Part shown: in pieces, positions 17,919-27,193 of the stretch | Layout of the letters: every line of letters starts with the position of its first letter | Position numbering within the stretch: position 1 is the first letter of the stretch | NCBI RefSeq assembly: GCF_002954455.1 | Contig: NZ_MSCC01000001.1 | Span: forward strand, 1,363,679-1,427,678 | Direction: 5' to 3' | Length of the DNA: 64,000 bases | From: Photobacterium aquimaris | GTDB lineage: Bacteria; Pseudomonadota; Gammaproteobacteria; Enterobacterales; Vibrionaceae | Position numbers and translations under genes: made by a program | Notes under the pieces: model-generated | The model's database searches: none | Told to the model about the DNA's origin: nothing | Seen by the model: only the letters and a program-made list of their open reading frames with translations

Positions 17919-20377
17919 TAAAATGACTCTCGTAAAGATAAAATCGCAGAACGACGCACTAAACGCCATACTGGCCACGCTCCTGCGACTAATAGCACCA
18001 ATAAAGCCGTACTTAATGTCAACAAATAGTCATACGGGAAATACTGTATTTGCATTGTCCAACCAAATGAATATTTCAATACTACGTCAATCAATAACTG
18101 GGCTAAAAGTAACCCTAGCGGTAATGCCATTAATGCGGTCATCAAACCAATAACCAGTAATTGCCCACCACCAAGTAATGTCAATTCCATTCCGGTCATT
18201 CCCATACAACGCAATAATGAAAATTGCCGCTGTCGAGACATTTCACCCGCAATTGTTGCGAAGAATAATCCACAAATAGCAATAAATAGCGTTAAATGAC
18301 CCAACGTTGATGTCACAACAAAAGTACGATCAAATACCACCATCGCTTGTTTCATTAATGCGGCAGTGTTACGAACGCGTTCTGGCTGTAATCTAAATTG
18401 TTCACCTAACTTGGCCAATAATAGCTCTGCCTTTGCACCATTTTTTAAATGAATAGCTAGTCCTACTTGTCCTGAATGCGGCCAAAAGCGTTGCCATTTT
18501 TTTTGAGAAATAAGCACCTGTCCATAAGGATTACCATAATCATAATAAATACCAACAACATGCCAACCTTCATTCATCGGCGCAGGTAGATTAATAATAT
18601 CGCCAGTTTTCCAATGGTGTTTTAATGCCATAGATTCGCTAACCATTACCGCACGAGTATGATGTAGTTTTTGCCAATAATTAAGACTTTCCTCTTTTAG
18701 TGACAGTGCTTTTTTCTCACCGACAGTTTGACCAATACTCATGACTTGAATAGTGCCGCTATCTGATGGCGTTTGTTTTTGCCACCGCCACCATACTTGC
18801 TCGACGTCTGGTTGCTCTTGCAGCCATTTTGAAATACGTGGTGCCATATTCATCGAAGGACGAACGTAAATATCGGCAGCCAATCGTTGCTCAAGCCAAT
18901 TTTCAGTGGTGTTTCGAAAACTGCCCACCATGGTTTCCATGCCAATATTCGATGCCAATGCCAGCATAAATGCCATTGCTGCTATACCGCGGTAACTTAA
19001 GCTTGCTGCAGCATCGAAGAAGAACCACCGCATACGGGCTCTACGACTTATATTGCCTAAAAGGTGAAATAGTAACCACAATAAGTAAGGCATCATTAAG
19101 CCAGATGCAATCAAAATAAATGCAATTAACGCAAACCCAGCAAGTTGCCCGTGTGGTAATTTATAAACAGCAAAAGCACCGAGGATAAACACGCAAGAAA
19201 ACAACGCTTGCCACGCAAACTCTCGACCACTAAAACGCACTAATGATAGATGAGTTGCTAAACGTGCTGGCGGCGATTTAATTAATCGTACTAATGGCCA
19301 TGTACAAGCAAAAGCACAACCAAAAATAGCGATGGCTAAACTTGCCGCACCCCACTGCCAATTCCAATGCACTTGAAGGCTAACATTGGCGTTATATAAA
19401 TCATTCAATGATGCTGCAACCGATGGTAATAATTGTTGTGCTAGCAATAGTCCAATAATATTACCGCCAATAAGCCCCAGTATTACCCATAGACACAACT
19501 CACCAATTAATGCCCCTGCAAGCTGAGCACCTGTCACACCAAGTTGGCGTAAAATACCAACAAGCGGCTGTCTTTGTGCTAACGATAACGACATTGCTTG
19601 ATAGAAAATAAATAACCCAACCACAAATGCAAGCATACCCATAGCGAATAAATTTAAATGAAATGCATTCGTCAAGGGTTCTAATTTAGCGCTTTGTTTA
19701 CGTTCTAATGTTAAACCTGGTGGCAAAATATGGGTTAATTTCATTAACTGTTTGCGGCTCATCTCGCCACAAACAACAGAATTAAATCCTGAGCTTGGCT
19801 TTAATTCACGTAAGAGTGCAATATCAGCAACCATACGAGAATCATTCATACGACTATCACTGATTACTTTCATCGGACCAATTTGTCGACCCGAATCAAG
19901 AGTTAGCATATCACCACTTTTGATTCCAATATAACTAGCTAATTGCTCTCCAAGCATGATTGAATATGGTGGATGCATTAATGTTAATAATTTGATCTTA
20001 TTTTCATCAATAACTGTATTTTTTATTGCGCCCAACATCGCAACGGGATCAATCCCTAATAATTGGAAATCACGTTGTTTCTCGGTAACAATGCGGTACT
20101 CAATTAATGGTGCGCAGCTTTTAAGCCCTGCACGACGCATTTGAATATAGAAACCTTGCGGGACATTCATACCAATTTGAGCGTGACGAATACGGTATGG
20201 AAATGGATTGGAAAAAAGTTGCTCGCCTTTACGGTAACTTTCTTTCGCTTGCTGGTTAACGCCCATTACACCAACTAATAGCGCAATGCCTAATGTTAAT
20301 CCAAGCCAAACTAAAACAATTTGCAGAGGATGACGGCGATAATGCCCCCAAAGAGCATTAGCTACGGGGCGCAACAT
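17918..20377 (-). CDS. FtsX-type ABC transporter permease (AttF/AttG-like, single large chain)
   Basis: An 819-residue permease of the MacB/LolC/FtsX class. An N-terminal helix (about 18-40) is followed by a large periplasmic domain. A cluster of three to four helices (about 235-370) comes next, then two further helices, a second periplasmic domain (about 480-690) and three terminal helices. So two FtsX-like halves are joined in one chain. A strong SD (AAGGAGG) lies in front of its ATG, inside the end of the ATPase gene; the two genes overlap by 20 bases. Members of this class extrude or move lipids, lipoproteins or peptides by mechanotransmission rather than through a channel. The cargo here is not known. 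Confidence 0.85.
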   Translation of the reverse strand: MLRPVANALWGHYRRHPLQIVLVWLGLTLGIALLVGVMGVNQQAKESYRKGEQLFSNPFPYRIRHAQIGMNVPQGFYIQMRRAGLKSCAPLIEYRIVTEKQRDFQLLGIDPVAMLGAIKNTVIDENKIKLLTLMHPPYSIMLGEQLASYIGIKSGDMLTLDSGRQIGPMKVISDSRMNDSRMVADIALLRELKPSSGFNSVVCGEMSRKQLMKLTHILPPGLTLERKQSAKLEPLTNAFHLNLFAMGMLAFVVGLFIFYQAMSLSLAQRQPLVGILRQLGVTGAQLAGALIGELCLWVILGLIGGNIIGLLLAQQLLPSVAASLNDLYNANVSLQVHWNWQWGAASLAIAIFGCAFACTWPLVRLIKSPPARLATHLSLVRFSGREFAWQALFSCVFILGAFAVYKLPHGQLAGFALIAFILIASGLMMPYLLWLLFHLLGNISRRARMRWFFFDAAASLSYRGIAAMAFMLALASNIGMETMVGSFRNTTENWLEQRLAADIYVRPSMNMAPRISKWLQEQPDVEQVWWRWQKQTPSDSGTIQVMSIGQTVGEKKALSLKEESLNYWQKLHHTRAVMVSESMALKHHWKTGDIINLPAPMNEGWHVVGIYYDYGNPYGQVLISQKKWQRFWPHSGQVGLAIHLKNGAKAELLLAKLGEQFRLQPERVRNTAALMKQAMVVFDRTFVVTSTLGHLTLFIAICGLFFATIAGEMSRQRQFSLLRCMGMTGMELTLLGGGQLLVIGLMTALMALPLGLLLAQLLIDVVLKYSFGWTMQIQYFPYDYLLTLSTALLVLLVAGAWPVWRLVRRSAILSLRESF

Positions 20378-21029
20378 TTAGCTGACCTCCTTGCAAACGA
20401 ATACATCCCTGCATATGGGCAGCAACTTTTTCACTGTGGGTCACGACTAATAACGTACAATGAAGTTGTTTCGTTAATGAAATAAGTAACCGTATAACAG
20501 CATCAGCATTACGTTCATCTAAACTTCCGGTCGGTTCATCCGCAAGTAACAATGTCGGCTCCATATAAATAGCACGAGCAATCGCAGCTCGTTGCTGTTG
20601 GCCTCCTGAAATTTCTTCAGGGTAACGTAATAATAAAGGTCTCAAATCGAGTGCGGAAATAAGTTTTAACCATAGTTTATCGTCATCAGCTAAGCCTTTT
20701 AACTGACGACAAAAACGAATATTATCTGCAACCGTTAGCGTTGGTAATAAATTATATTGTTGAAATACCAAACCGATATTTTTACGGCGAAACGCGGTAC
20801 GCTCGCGTTCAGAAATCGCGTGTATGCCAATATTACCTAACCATATTTCACCCGACTCAGGCTTATCAAGCCCTGCGATTAAATTTAATAGCGTACTTTT
20901 CCCTGATCCACTCTCACCCATAAGTGCTAATTGCTCGCCAGGATTTAGCAATAAATTAGCCCCCTGAAGTACAGAATGATACTCAGTACCGTCTAGATAA
21001 CCTTTGCAGAGTTCAGATAGTCGTAACAT
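20358..21029 (-). CDS. LolD/MacB-type ABC transporter ATP-binding protein (AttE-like)
   Basis: A 223-residue ATPase that powers the adjacent permease. Walker A is GESGSGKST, the Q-loop is VFQQYNLLP, the signature is SGGQQQR and Walker B is LLLADEPTGSLD, with the H-loop in VVTHS. Length and the LxGLDxPxxG motif are typical of the LolD/MacB/FtsE group. It is the first gene of the minus-strand run ATPase, permease, AttH-like lipoprotein, K+ channel, with overlaps or gaps of only a few bases. An 11-base inverted repeat lies about 45 bases before its start. Confidence 0.9.
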   Translation of the reverse strand: MLRLSELCKGYLDGTEYHSVLQGANLLLNPGEQLALMGESGSGKSTLLNLIAGLDKPESGEIWLGNIGIHAISERERTAFRRKNIGLVFQQYNLLPTLTVADNIRFCRQLKGLADDDKLWLKLISALDLRPLLLRYPEEISGGQQQRAAIARAIYMEPTLLLADEPTGSLDERNADAVIRLLISLTKQLHCTLLVVTHSEKVAAHMQGCIRLQGGQLNVAPRS

Positions 21030-21573
21030 GTTCCATCACCAACGTTTACTTGCATTACACATTAACTACTTTTTATGTTGGTCTCTAATAACCAACATAA
21101 ATAATTATGCAATATTACCTGCTTTATCCTTGATATAACAGTTTTGGCATTAAGTATTGTCACTTAACTCCCTATAAAATAAAATATTAGACTTTAACAA
21201 TAGATAGCTACAGAATAAGAACAATAAACAATCACTAAAAGCAATATCATTACCTAAATTTCAACATTAATAACTATGATAAAAAAGCTCTTCCCTAATA
21301 TAAAAATAAACAAGATTAGTTATTAAAACATAGCTATAGTCCTACTACAGTGAATACTGTTTTAATTTATATCGTAGATTCAGTATATGCGTTAAACACC
21401 ATAATATTCGTAGTGATAATAATCATATTAACCAATAAAAACTATCATCTTTTGAAGTTTATAATTGCTTTTAATCAATAAAAAGCCATTATCTAAAAAT
21501 ACGATCTTAAAACATTTATTTTCAGCATTTTTGCATTCCTATATCGCAACACGGAATTTAGAGTGGTTAGTTA
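21030..21573. other. 543-base AT-rich divergent promoter region, no gene seen
   Basis: Separates the minus-strand ABC operon from the plus-strand SDR gene. Apart from the inverted repeat at 21072-21101 and a weak Fur-like stretch near 21413-21430 (about 12 of 15 positions of the 7-1-7 consensus), it holds only short stop-rich frames. Confidence 0.5.
21072..21101. promoter_or_regulatory. perfect 11-base inverted repeat, putative operator of the ABC operon
   Basis: Arms TTTATGTTGGT (21072-21082) and ACCAACATAAA (21091-21101) are perfect complements around an eight-base spacer. It sits about 45 bases before the ATPase start, where no gene ends, and no T-run follows. A repressor site is more likely than a terminator. 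The regulator is unknown. Confidence 0.45.
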
Positions 21574-23040
21574 ATGAGCAAAAATATTCTTGTCGTCGGA
21601 GCTTCTGGTTATATCGGCAGTCATTTAGTGCCTAACTTATTGGAACTTGGCCATCACGTAAGAGCAACAGGACGTAATCTTAAATTATTAGAAAAACGTG
21701 GTTGGGGAAGCATTGATAATTTAAAGCTTGTTGAATTAGATTTAGATATCGATCAGGATTTAACCGAACTATTTACAGATATTGATACAGTTTATTTCTT
21801 AGTCCACGGTATGAACCACGGCCATGACTTTATAGAATTTGAACTCGATTGTGCACGTCGTTTTAGCCATTATCTCGGTCTTAGTAACGTAGGACATGTT
21901 GTCTATCTTGGTGCATTACAACCACATATAAATACATCACAATCAAAACACTTAACCGCGCGTAAAGAAACAGGGAATATTCTTCGTGAAAGTGGGAAAT
22001 GTATAACAGAACTACGCGCCGGTATTATTATTGGCCCAGGCTCTGCCGCCTTTGAGGTAATGCAAGATTTTGTCTATCACCTACCGATTATGCTAACACC
22101 AAGTTGGGTGACTTCTCGTAACTCCCCCATTGGATTACGTAACCTGCTCTATTACCTTACAGAGCTTATTGACTGCCCTCAAGAACATAATCTTATTTTA
22201 GATGTCGCGGGCCCAGAGCAAATGACTTATAAAGATCAAATGGTCAGACTAAGTAAAATGCATGGTAAAAACATTCGCGTCATTCCATTAAAATGGTTAA
22301 GTCCTAAAATGGCGGCTTACTGGTTACGTTTCATCACTTCAGTTCCAACCAATATTGCACGCGCACTGATTGGAGGGTTAAGTTGCGACCTTCCTGCTGA
22401 TGGTAGTGAGCTTCAGCGCCGAATTCCTCAACATCTACTTAGCTATGAAGAAGCGATCCAAGAAACGCTAGCAATGAATACTGAGTTAGTGAAGAGTGAA
22501 ATTTGGGGATTTGATCCTGACGCGTTATTACGTTGGCAAACAGGTTATGGCTATTACCCTAAACAAGCGGGTTATACGCTTAAAACAGACGCAAGTTGTG
22601 AAGATCTTTGGCGTCAAGTACAGCTGATAGGTGGCGAAGAAGGCTATTTTTATGCTAATAGCTTATGGCGTGTTCGCGAATGGATGGACGCCATGATTGG
22701 TGGAAATGCGCTACAACGTCATCGTCGTGATCCACACAAGTTACAACTTGGTGATCAAATCGATTCATGGAAAGTGATTAGCCTAGAAAAAAATCATTTC
22801 CTATCTTTATTATTTGGTATGAAAGCCCCTGGTTTAGGTCGTTTAGAGTTCACAATTGAAGATTGTGGCGATCATCGAACAGTTGATATTCGTGCATGGT
22901 GGCACCCAAAAGGTTTCATGGGATTACTGTATTGGTTTGCAATGATGCCAGCACACTTATTTATTTTCCGAGGCATGACTCACGCCTTAGTGAAGCGCTG
23001 TAAAGCTAAAATACAAGAAGGTAATATCGATACCAAATAA
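21574..23040 (+). CDS. SDR-family NAD(P)-binding protein with C-terminal DUF2867
   Basis: A 488-residue protein. The N-terminal half is an atypical/extended Rossmann domain beginning VVGASGYIGSHLVPNLLE, with the GxxGxxG dinucleotide loop near residues 8-14. It resembles NmrA-like and complex-I-assembly SDRs. The C-terminal part (about 335-480) matches DUF2867, a START-like hydrophobic-ligand domain (FGMKAPGLGRLEFTIED, VDIRAWWHPKGFMGLLYW). Such fusions are common in marine gamma-proteobacteria, but substrate and reaction are unknown. Monocistronic, with a terminator shared with the BCCT gene. Confidence 0.82.
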   Translation: MSKNILVVGASGYIGSHLVPNLLELGHHVRATGRNLKLLEKRGWGSIDNLKLVELDLDIDQDLTELFTDIDTVYFLVHGMNHGHDFIEFELDCARRFSHYLGLSNVGHVVYLGALQPHINTSQSKHLTARKETGNILRESGKCITELRAGIIIGPGSAAFEVMQDFVYHLPIMLTPSWVTSRNSPIGLRNLLYYLTELIDCPQEHNLILDVAGPEQMTYKDQMVRLSKMHGKNIRVIPLKWLSPKMAAYWLRFITSVPTNIARALIGGLSCDLPADGSELQRRIPQHLLSYEEAIQETLAMNTELVKSEIWGFDPDALLRWQTGYGYYPKQAGYTLKTDASCEDLWRQVQLIGGEEGYFYANSLWRVREWMDAMIGGNALQRHRRDPHKLQLGDQIDSWKVISLEKNHFLSLLFGMKAPGLGRLEFTIEDCGDHRTVDIRAWWHPKGFMGLLYWFAMMPAHLFIFRGMTHALVKRCKAKIQEGNIDTK

Positions 23041-23056
23041 CCCTTCATTACCCCAT

Positions 23057-23093
23057 AAAAAACCGAAAACACGATTAAATGCTTTCGGTTTTA
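23057..23093. terminator. bidirectional terminator between SDR and BCCT genes
   Basis: AAAAACCGAAA pairs with TTTCGGTTTT across a 14-base loop, between converging genes. Confidence 0.75.
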
Positions 23094-23142
23094 TTTATAA
23101 TCACTTAACTTACAATGTGTTTATCACATCATATGCACTTTA

Positions 23143-24717
23143 TTACGCTGTTTCGGTCGTTTTTGATGAGCATGTCATTTTTAATGCTGCAATTGGTCCA
23201 CTTAGTAAAGTTAATCCAATCAGTAATGAAACAGGCACTGCAGTAATAACAATAAACGATTGCAGCGCATTTAAACCACCATCACCGGCAAGTAATAATA
23301 CTGCAGCAACAACACCCATAGTAATCGCCCAAAATAAACGATGCTTACTACTCGGTTCATTATCTCCTGACACTACCATTGCAATTGAATATGCCATTGA
23401 ATCACCCGTGGTAACCACAAAAGTTGTCGTCAACACTAAAAAAGCAGGCAATAAAATATAACTCAATGGTAAATTAGATAACGTTGCTAATAATACCGAC
23501 GGTAAACCACCATCATTTAATGGTCCCGAGATGATACCTGGGGTGTTAAGCTCTAATGAAATACCTGTACCACCAAGTACTGCAAACCAAAAGTTTGTCG
23601 CAATCGGTGCACCAACAGCAACGCATAAGATCAAACTACGAATACTGCGGCCTTCAGATATTCGAGCGATAAAAATCGCCATCATTGGTGCAAAACCAAT
23701 AAACCAGCCCCAAAAGAACCATGTCCACCACACGTTCCACTCAGGCTTGGCCGTCGTTAAACTCATTGTGCCCATATTTTGTAAGTAACTACCAAAAGCA
23801 GAACCAAACTCTCTGAGTAAGAATGTTGTTGGTCCTAAAAGCAACATTGCCGCTAATAGTACAAATGCACCAATAACATTAAGGCGTGATAGCCATTGGA
23901 GGCCTTTATCCATACCTGACGCTGCAGAAGCCGAATAAATCGCGACCACAACTGCCAGAATAATAAGCTGAGATTGAGTGTTATTTTCTAAACCGGTTAA
24001 TAACTCTAAGCTATAACCTAGCTGCGATGCTAAAAAGCCAATCGGACCGATAGTACCAGCAGCAACAGCAATAATTGCACAAGCATCAATAACACTACCT
24101 ACCCAATGGTTCTCTAAACGGTGTCCAAAAAGTGGAAATAATAAAGCGCGTGGACGTAATTTAATGCCATGATCGTGGTGAGCATACATAAGAACAATTG
24201 TTGATAACGTACCTAATACTGCCCAAGCAAGAAATCCCCAATGTAAAAAGGCTTGATCTAATGCCGGAGCGACAGCGGCCAGTGTACCGCCTTTTATGCC
24301 AGGAAATGATGGCGAAGGTGTCATAAAGTGATAAATAGGCTCAGCTGCAGACCAAAAAACACCACCACCAGCAAGTAGTGTACACATGATCATTGCTAAC
24401 CAACGAAACGTACCAATTGTCGGTTTACTGACACTACCCATGACTTTTTTACCTAATGGACTAATTGCAATAATTAATGCTAGGAAAAAATTAATTAACA
24501 TCAACCACTGCCAGCTTGACCCAAAGGTTTTGGCTGCAGAGCTAAATGATGTTTGAATCATTGCCGTGAAAGCGGGCATATCAATTAAAGCAGAAAGGAC
24601 GAATAAGGAAATAAACCCAATCGTTAGTGCTGGAACAAGTTTATTATCTAAACCCTTTAGTCCCATAACAATATTTGGTGTTGTATCATTACTAATTTGG
24701 CTTGTATTGCGTTGCAT
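23143..24717 (-). CDS. BCCT-family transporter (betaine/choline/carnitine type)
   Basis: Inner-membrane secondary transporter for quaternary ammonium compounds. The 524 residues show twelve hydrophobic segments and the family signature in helix 8, with WWTWFFWGWFIGFAPM close to the known WxWWxxWxPFxGxFxARxSxGRT pattern and ending ARISEGRSIR. Such proteins import glycine betaine, choline, carnitine or DMSP, often for osmoprotection. There is no long C-terminal regulatory tail of the BetP kind. Monocistronic. The substrate cannot be fixed from the sequence; BetT, CaiT and OpuD-type proteins share these motifs. Confidence 0.88.
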   Translation of the reverse strand: MQRNTSQISNDTTPNIVMGLKGLDNKLVPALTIGFISLFVLSALIDMPAFTAMIQTSFSSAAKTFGSSWQWLMLINFFLALIIAISPLGKKVMGSVSKPTIGTFRWLAMIMCTLLAGGGVFWSAAEPIYHFMTPSPSFPGIKGGTLAAVAPALDQAFLHWGFLAWAVLGTLSTIVLMYAHHDHGIKLRPRALLFPLFGHRLENHWVGSVIDACAIIAVAAGTIGPIGFLASQLGYSLELLTGLENNTQSQLIILAVVVAIYSASAASGMDKGLQWLSRLNVIGAFVLLAAMLLLGPTTFLLREFGSAFGSYLQNMGTMSLTTAKPEWNVWWTWFFWGWFIGFAPMMAIFIARISEGRSIRSLILCVAVGAPIATNFWFAVLGGTGISLELNTPGIISGPLNDGGLPSVLLATLSNLPLSYILLPAFLVLTTTFVVTTGDSMAYSIAMVVSGDNEPSSKHRLFWAITMGVVAAVLLLAGDGGLNALQSFIVITAVPVSLLIGLTLLSGPIAALKMTCSSKTTETA

Positions 24718-24811
24718 AAATGTCTCACGCTGTGTGTGAGGGAAGACACACTATCAGTATCTTTATATTAACACCAGATAATTTTATCTTTAAATTTCAA
24801 TGAAAAAGCAC

Positions 24812-24841
24812 AATTACAAACATTTCTATTACTTTGTAATT
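24812..24841. promoter_or_regulatory. perfect 9-base inverted repeat upstream of the BCCT gene
   Basis: AATTACAAA (24812-24820) and TTTGTAATT (24833-24841) are perfect complements 12 bases apart, so the half-sites are centred two helical turns from each other. It lies about 95 bases before the transporter start. A candidate regulator site; no family is assigned. Confidence 0.35.
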
Positions 24842-24960
24842 TAAAAACAGAAACTTATATTTTTGTCGTACAAAAACAAATCACAACAAATAAAAATTAT
24901 CGTAACCATAAAAAATACATTTTAAAAATACGTTTTAGCACACTCTAAATTAATTACTGA

Positions 24961-25366
24961 ACAAATCATATTGGTGATAATAATTGCAAACTTAGTGAGC
25001 ACTTTGTCGATTCTCACAATCCAGTAACTGTGATTTTTGCGCGCGCGAAAACAGCCAAAGATGGTGTGCAACTATTAGGCAGTATTATTGAAGAAAGGGA
25101 TAGTTGAAGGGTTTGGTGTCGCTTGTGTTGATAAAACGGGGATCTGGTATTTAGAAACAGGCAGTGGTCATCAATGGATGGCAACTAAACTGGATAATCA
25201 TGATTATTTTGTTTCTGCCAATCAAAGTCGACTACAACGTTTTCTTCCTAATGATACCGATAAGTATCTTTCTTTAGAACTTATCAATCTCACATTCTGC
25301 AAGTTAGGCCTACGCTTCTGTATGTTATTGCTATCAAAAAGGCAATTATTAACTTTCTTTTTCTAG
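24961..25366 (+). pseudogene. remnant of a C69-family dipeptidase (middle part, frameshifted)
   Basis: Two adjacent frames encode one continuous stretch of a secreted C69 (PepD/U34-type) dipeptidase. The first frame (from about 24961) gives SEHFVDSHNPVTVIFARAKT then AKDGVQLLGSIIEE and soon hits a stop. The second frame (25088 on) continues GIVEGFGVACVDKTGIWYLE, then TGSGHQW and YFVSANQSRLQ. The switch falls in GAAGAAAGGGATAG near 25090-25105. The catalytic N-terminal Cys region and the whole C-terminal third are absent; homology stops near 25300 and the frame ends in unrelated sequence. The missing C-terminal part occurs separately at 31853-32400. Confidence 0.8.
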
Positions 25367-25390
25367 TTGAAAGTATATAACTGCCTTTTT
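25336..25390. terminator. bidirectional terminator with nested hairpin
   Basis: Outer arms AAAAAGGCA / TGCCTTTTT and an inner stem ACTTTC / GAAAGT. It lies between the dipeptidase remnant and the converging amidotransferase gene. Confidence 0.7.
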
Positions 25391-25414
25391 TAACTTACGA
25401 TAGTAAAAAATTAA

Positions 25415-26185
25415 TCAATCAATAATTAGATCATATTGAGTACAATGATTGTTCACAATATGAGTAATTGTTTGACGAGGGATTTTCTGCCATGAATCTG
25501 AATAATCTAAAGGCTCAGATGCAATGATCGTCTTATTTGATGATCGTTGAAGAAAGACAGGAGGTGGCTGATGATCAGAACTATAACGTACCACCCAAAA
25601 CTGCTCGCCATCTGAAATACACAATGATGTTGTTAATGGTTCAGTGATCGACTTATCTTCCATCGCCTGTTCAATTTCATAGAGTGTCTGATTAACCGCA
25701 GCAATCGGATCGACTCTCAAACCATTTTTAATCATCATCAAGAAAATCAATTCACTATCGGTTGTTCCCACACGTTTTAAAAATAGTTCTTCTGTTAATT
25801 GACGTACCAGCGTAAATTTAACCTGATCAAAGCCACCAATATGACCGTTATGCAAAAACATCCAATTATCAAGCACAAACGGATGACAATTAACCCGTGA
25901 TACTTGTGAGCCTGTTGAATGGCGAATATGTGCCATAAAACGGTGTGAGCTAATATGATGGGCTAATGATCGTAAATTTTCATCCCCCCATGCTGGTAAA
26001 ATATCATGGTAATAACCAGGTAATGCGCGATGAGAATACCACCCCAATCCAAACCCATCGCCATTAACTCGAATCGTTCGTTTCTTATTTGATTCAACAC
26101 TTTGCTGAATTAATGAATGTTCTGGTTGATAAATTAACTCATCCAAATAGATACTATCGCCGTGATAGGCTAACCATCGGGACAT
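25415..26185 (-). CDS. class II glutamine amidotransferase-like protein with Ser at the nucleophile position
   Basis: An Ntn-hydrolase-fold protein of the YafJ/EgtC-like group, about 256 residues. The chosen start (ATG at 26185, AGGA seven bases upstream) gives MSRWLAYHGDSIYLDELIY. Relatives read MCRWLAY, where Cys2 is the catalytic nucleophile after Met removal; here it is Ser (TCC). The rest of the fold is intact: NGDGFGLGWY, AHIRHSTGSQVSRVNCHPF, FLHNGHIGGF, TTDSELIFL. The frame is open six codons further upstream without supplying a Cys. It may be a Ser-nucleophile hydrolase or an inactive relative. Monocistronic, function unknown. Confidence 0.8.
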   Translation of the reverse strand: MSRWLAYHGDSIYLDELIYQPEHSLIQQSVESNKKRTIRVNGDGFGLGWYSHRALPGYYHDILPAWGDENLRSLAHHISSHRFMAHIRHSTGSQVSRVNCHPFVLDNWMFLHNGHIGGFDQVKFTLVRQLTEELFLKRVGTTDSELIFLMMIKNGLRVDPIAAVNQTLYEIEQAMEDKSITEPLTTSLCISDGEQFWVVRYSSDHQPPPVFLQRSSNKTIIASEPLDYSDSWQKIPRQTITHIVNNHCTQYDLIID

Positions 26186-26314
26186 AGCGTATTCCTTACT
26201 CAAAACAAAAAATACTAATAAAGTAGACTAATTTATCATGCAGTTAGCTTGATCACTATGTTTATGTCGTTTATCCATAACCCAGTTACTAATATGCATT
26301 TTGTTAACACTTGT

Positions 26315-27097
26315 TTATTCTCGCTCTTTCATATATTGCTTTGGTGGTCGTCCTAAGGTTTTTTTAAAAAACAAAATAAACGCGCTTACAGACTCATAGC
26401 CTAAGTCTTCTGCTACACGTTGAACTGACTCACCCATTGATAGTTTTTGAAGTGCTACCACAATATGTAACTGACCACGCCAACGACCAAATGTTAAGCC
26501 TATCTCCTGCTTAACTAGACGTGCTAATGTTCGCTCACTCATTGCAAACTGCGTCGCCCACTCACCTACTGTATTTCTATCACCTGGATTTGCCAGTAAC
26601 CGTTTTGCAATTTGGTTTAAACGATGTTCTGCCGGAATCGGAAAATCAAAATGCTCTGTTGGCATTGATATTAATTCATCAACTAATACATCCACTAAAC
26701 GTGCTACTGACCCTTCTTTATCGTAATCCTGCTCTTCTTGAGCAAGACGAACAATTAACTCACGCAATAAAGGTGAAATAGAAAGTGTACAAGCTTTATT
26801 TGGCATGCCGATAATATCTTGCTCAACAAATAGCATACAGACATCAGCATCTGGTGAAATTCGATTACTGTGTGGTACTTGGCTTGGAATCCATACAGCG
26901 CAATGTGCTGGCACCATCCACACTGCATCATTTATATGACACTTCGCAAACCCTGTCAGAGGCATCACTAACTGACCTTTATGATGTTGGTGGAATGGCA
27001 CTTCCTCTTCTTTTTCAACACCAGCAATACGTAATGCTAGTACCTTCTGTGGGTAGAGATCGGTATCAAATTCCATAAAACTGGTTTTAAAATTCAT
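26315..27097 (-). CDS. AraC-family regulator, NimR-like
   Basis: A 260-residue transcription factor. The N-terminal cupin (about 20-120) has the paired-His beginning FHQHHKGQLVMPLTGFA, and the two AraC helix-turn-helix motifs fill about 160-258 (MSERTLARLVKQEIGLTFGR and YESVSAFILFFKKTLGRPP). It aligns closely with E. coli NimR (YeaM), which controls the divergent nimT exporter gene, and here too an MFS gene of the NimT/CynX group is divergent 96 bases away. It probably regulates that exporter and itself. The inducer is unknown; NimR in E. coli is linked to 2-nitroimidazole resistance. Confidence 0.85.
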   Translation of the reverse strand: MNFKTSFMEFDTDLYPQKVLALRIAGVEKEEEVPFHQHHKGQLVMPLTGFAKCHINDAVWMVPAHCAVWIPSQVPHSNRISPDADVCMLFVEQDIIGMPNKACTLSISPLLRELIVRLAQEEQDYDKEGSVARLVDVLVDELISMPTEHFDFPIPAEHRLNQIAKRLLANPGDRNTVGEWATQFAMSERTLARLVKQEIGLTFGRWRGQLHIVVALQKLSMGESVQRVAEDLGYESVSAFILFFKKTLGRPPKQYMKERE

Positions 27098-27193
27098 GAT
27101 ATGTCCGTTTTTAGATACAAGTTGTCAATATACCCGAATACAGAAATAAAAGTAAAGTTTATTATTATTCCAACGCTTTTATAGGAGACTGAT

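Noticed and set aside
25088..25366. A 92-residue stand-alone gene
   Set aside because: Its first 60 residues are the middle of a C69 dipeptidase and the frame before it continues the homology, so it is a gene remnant.
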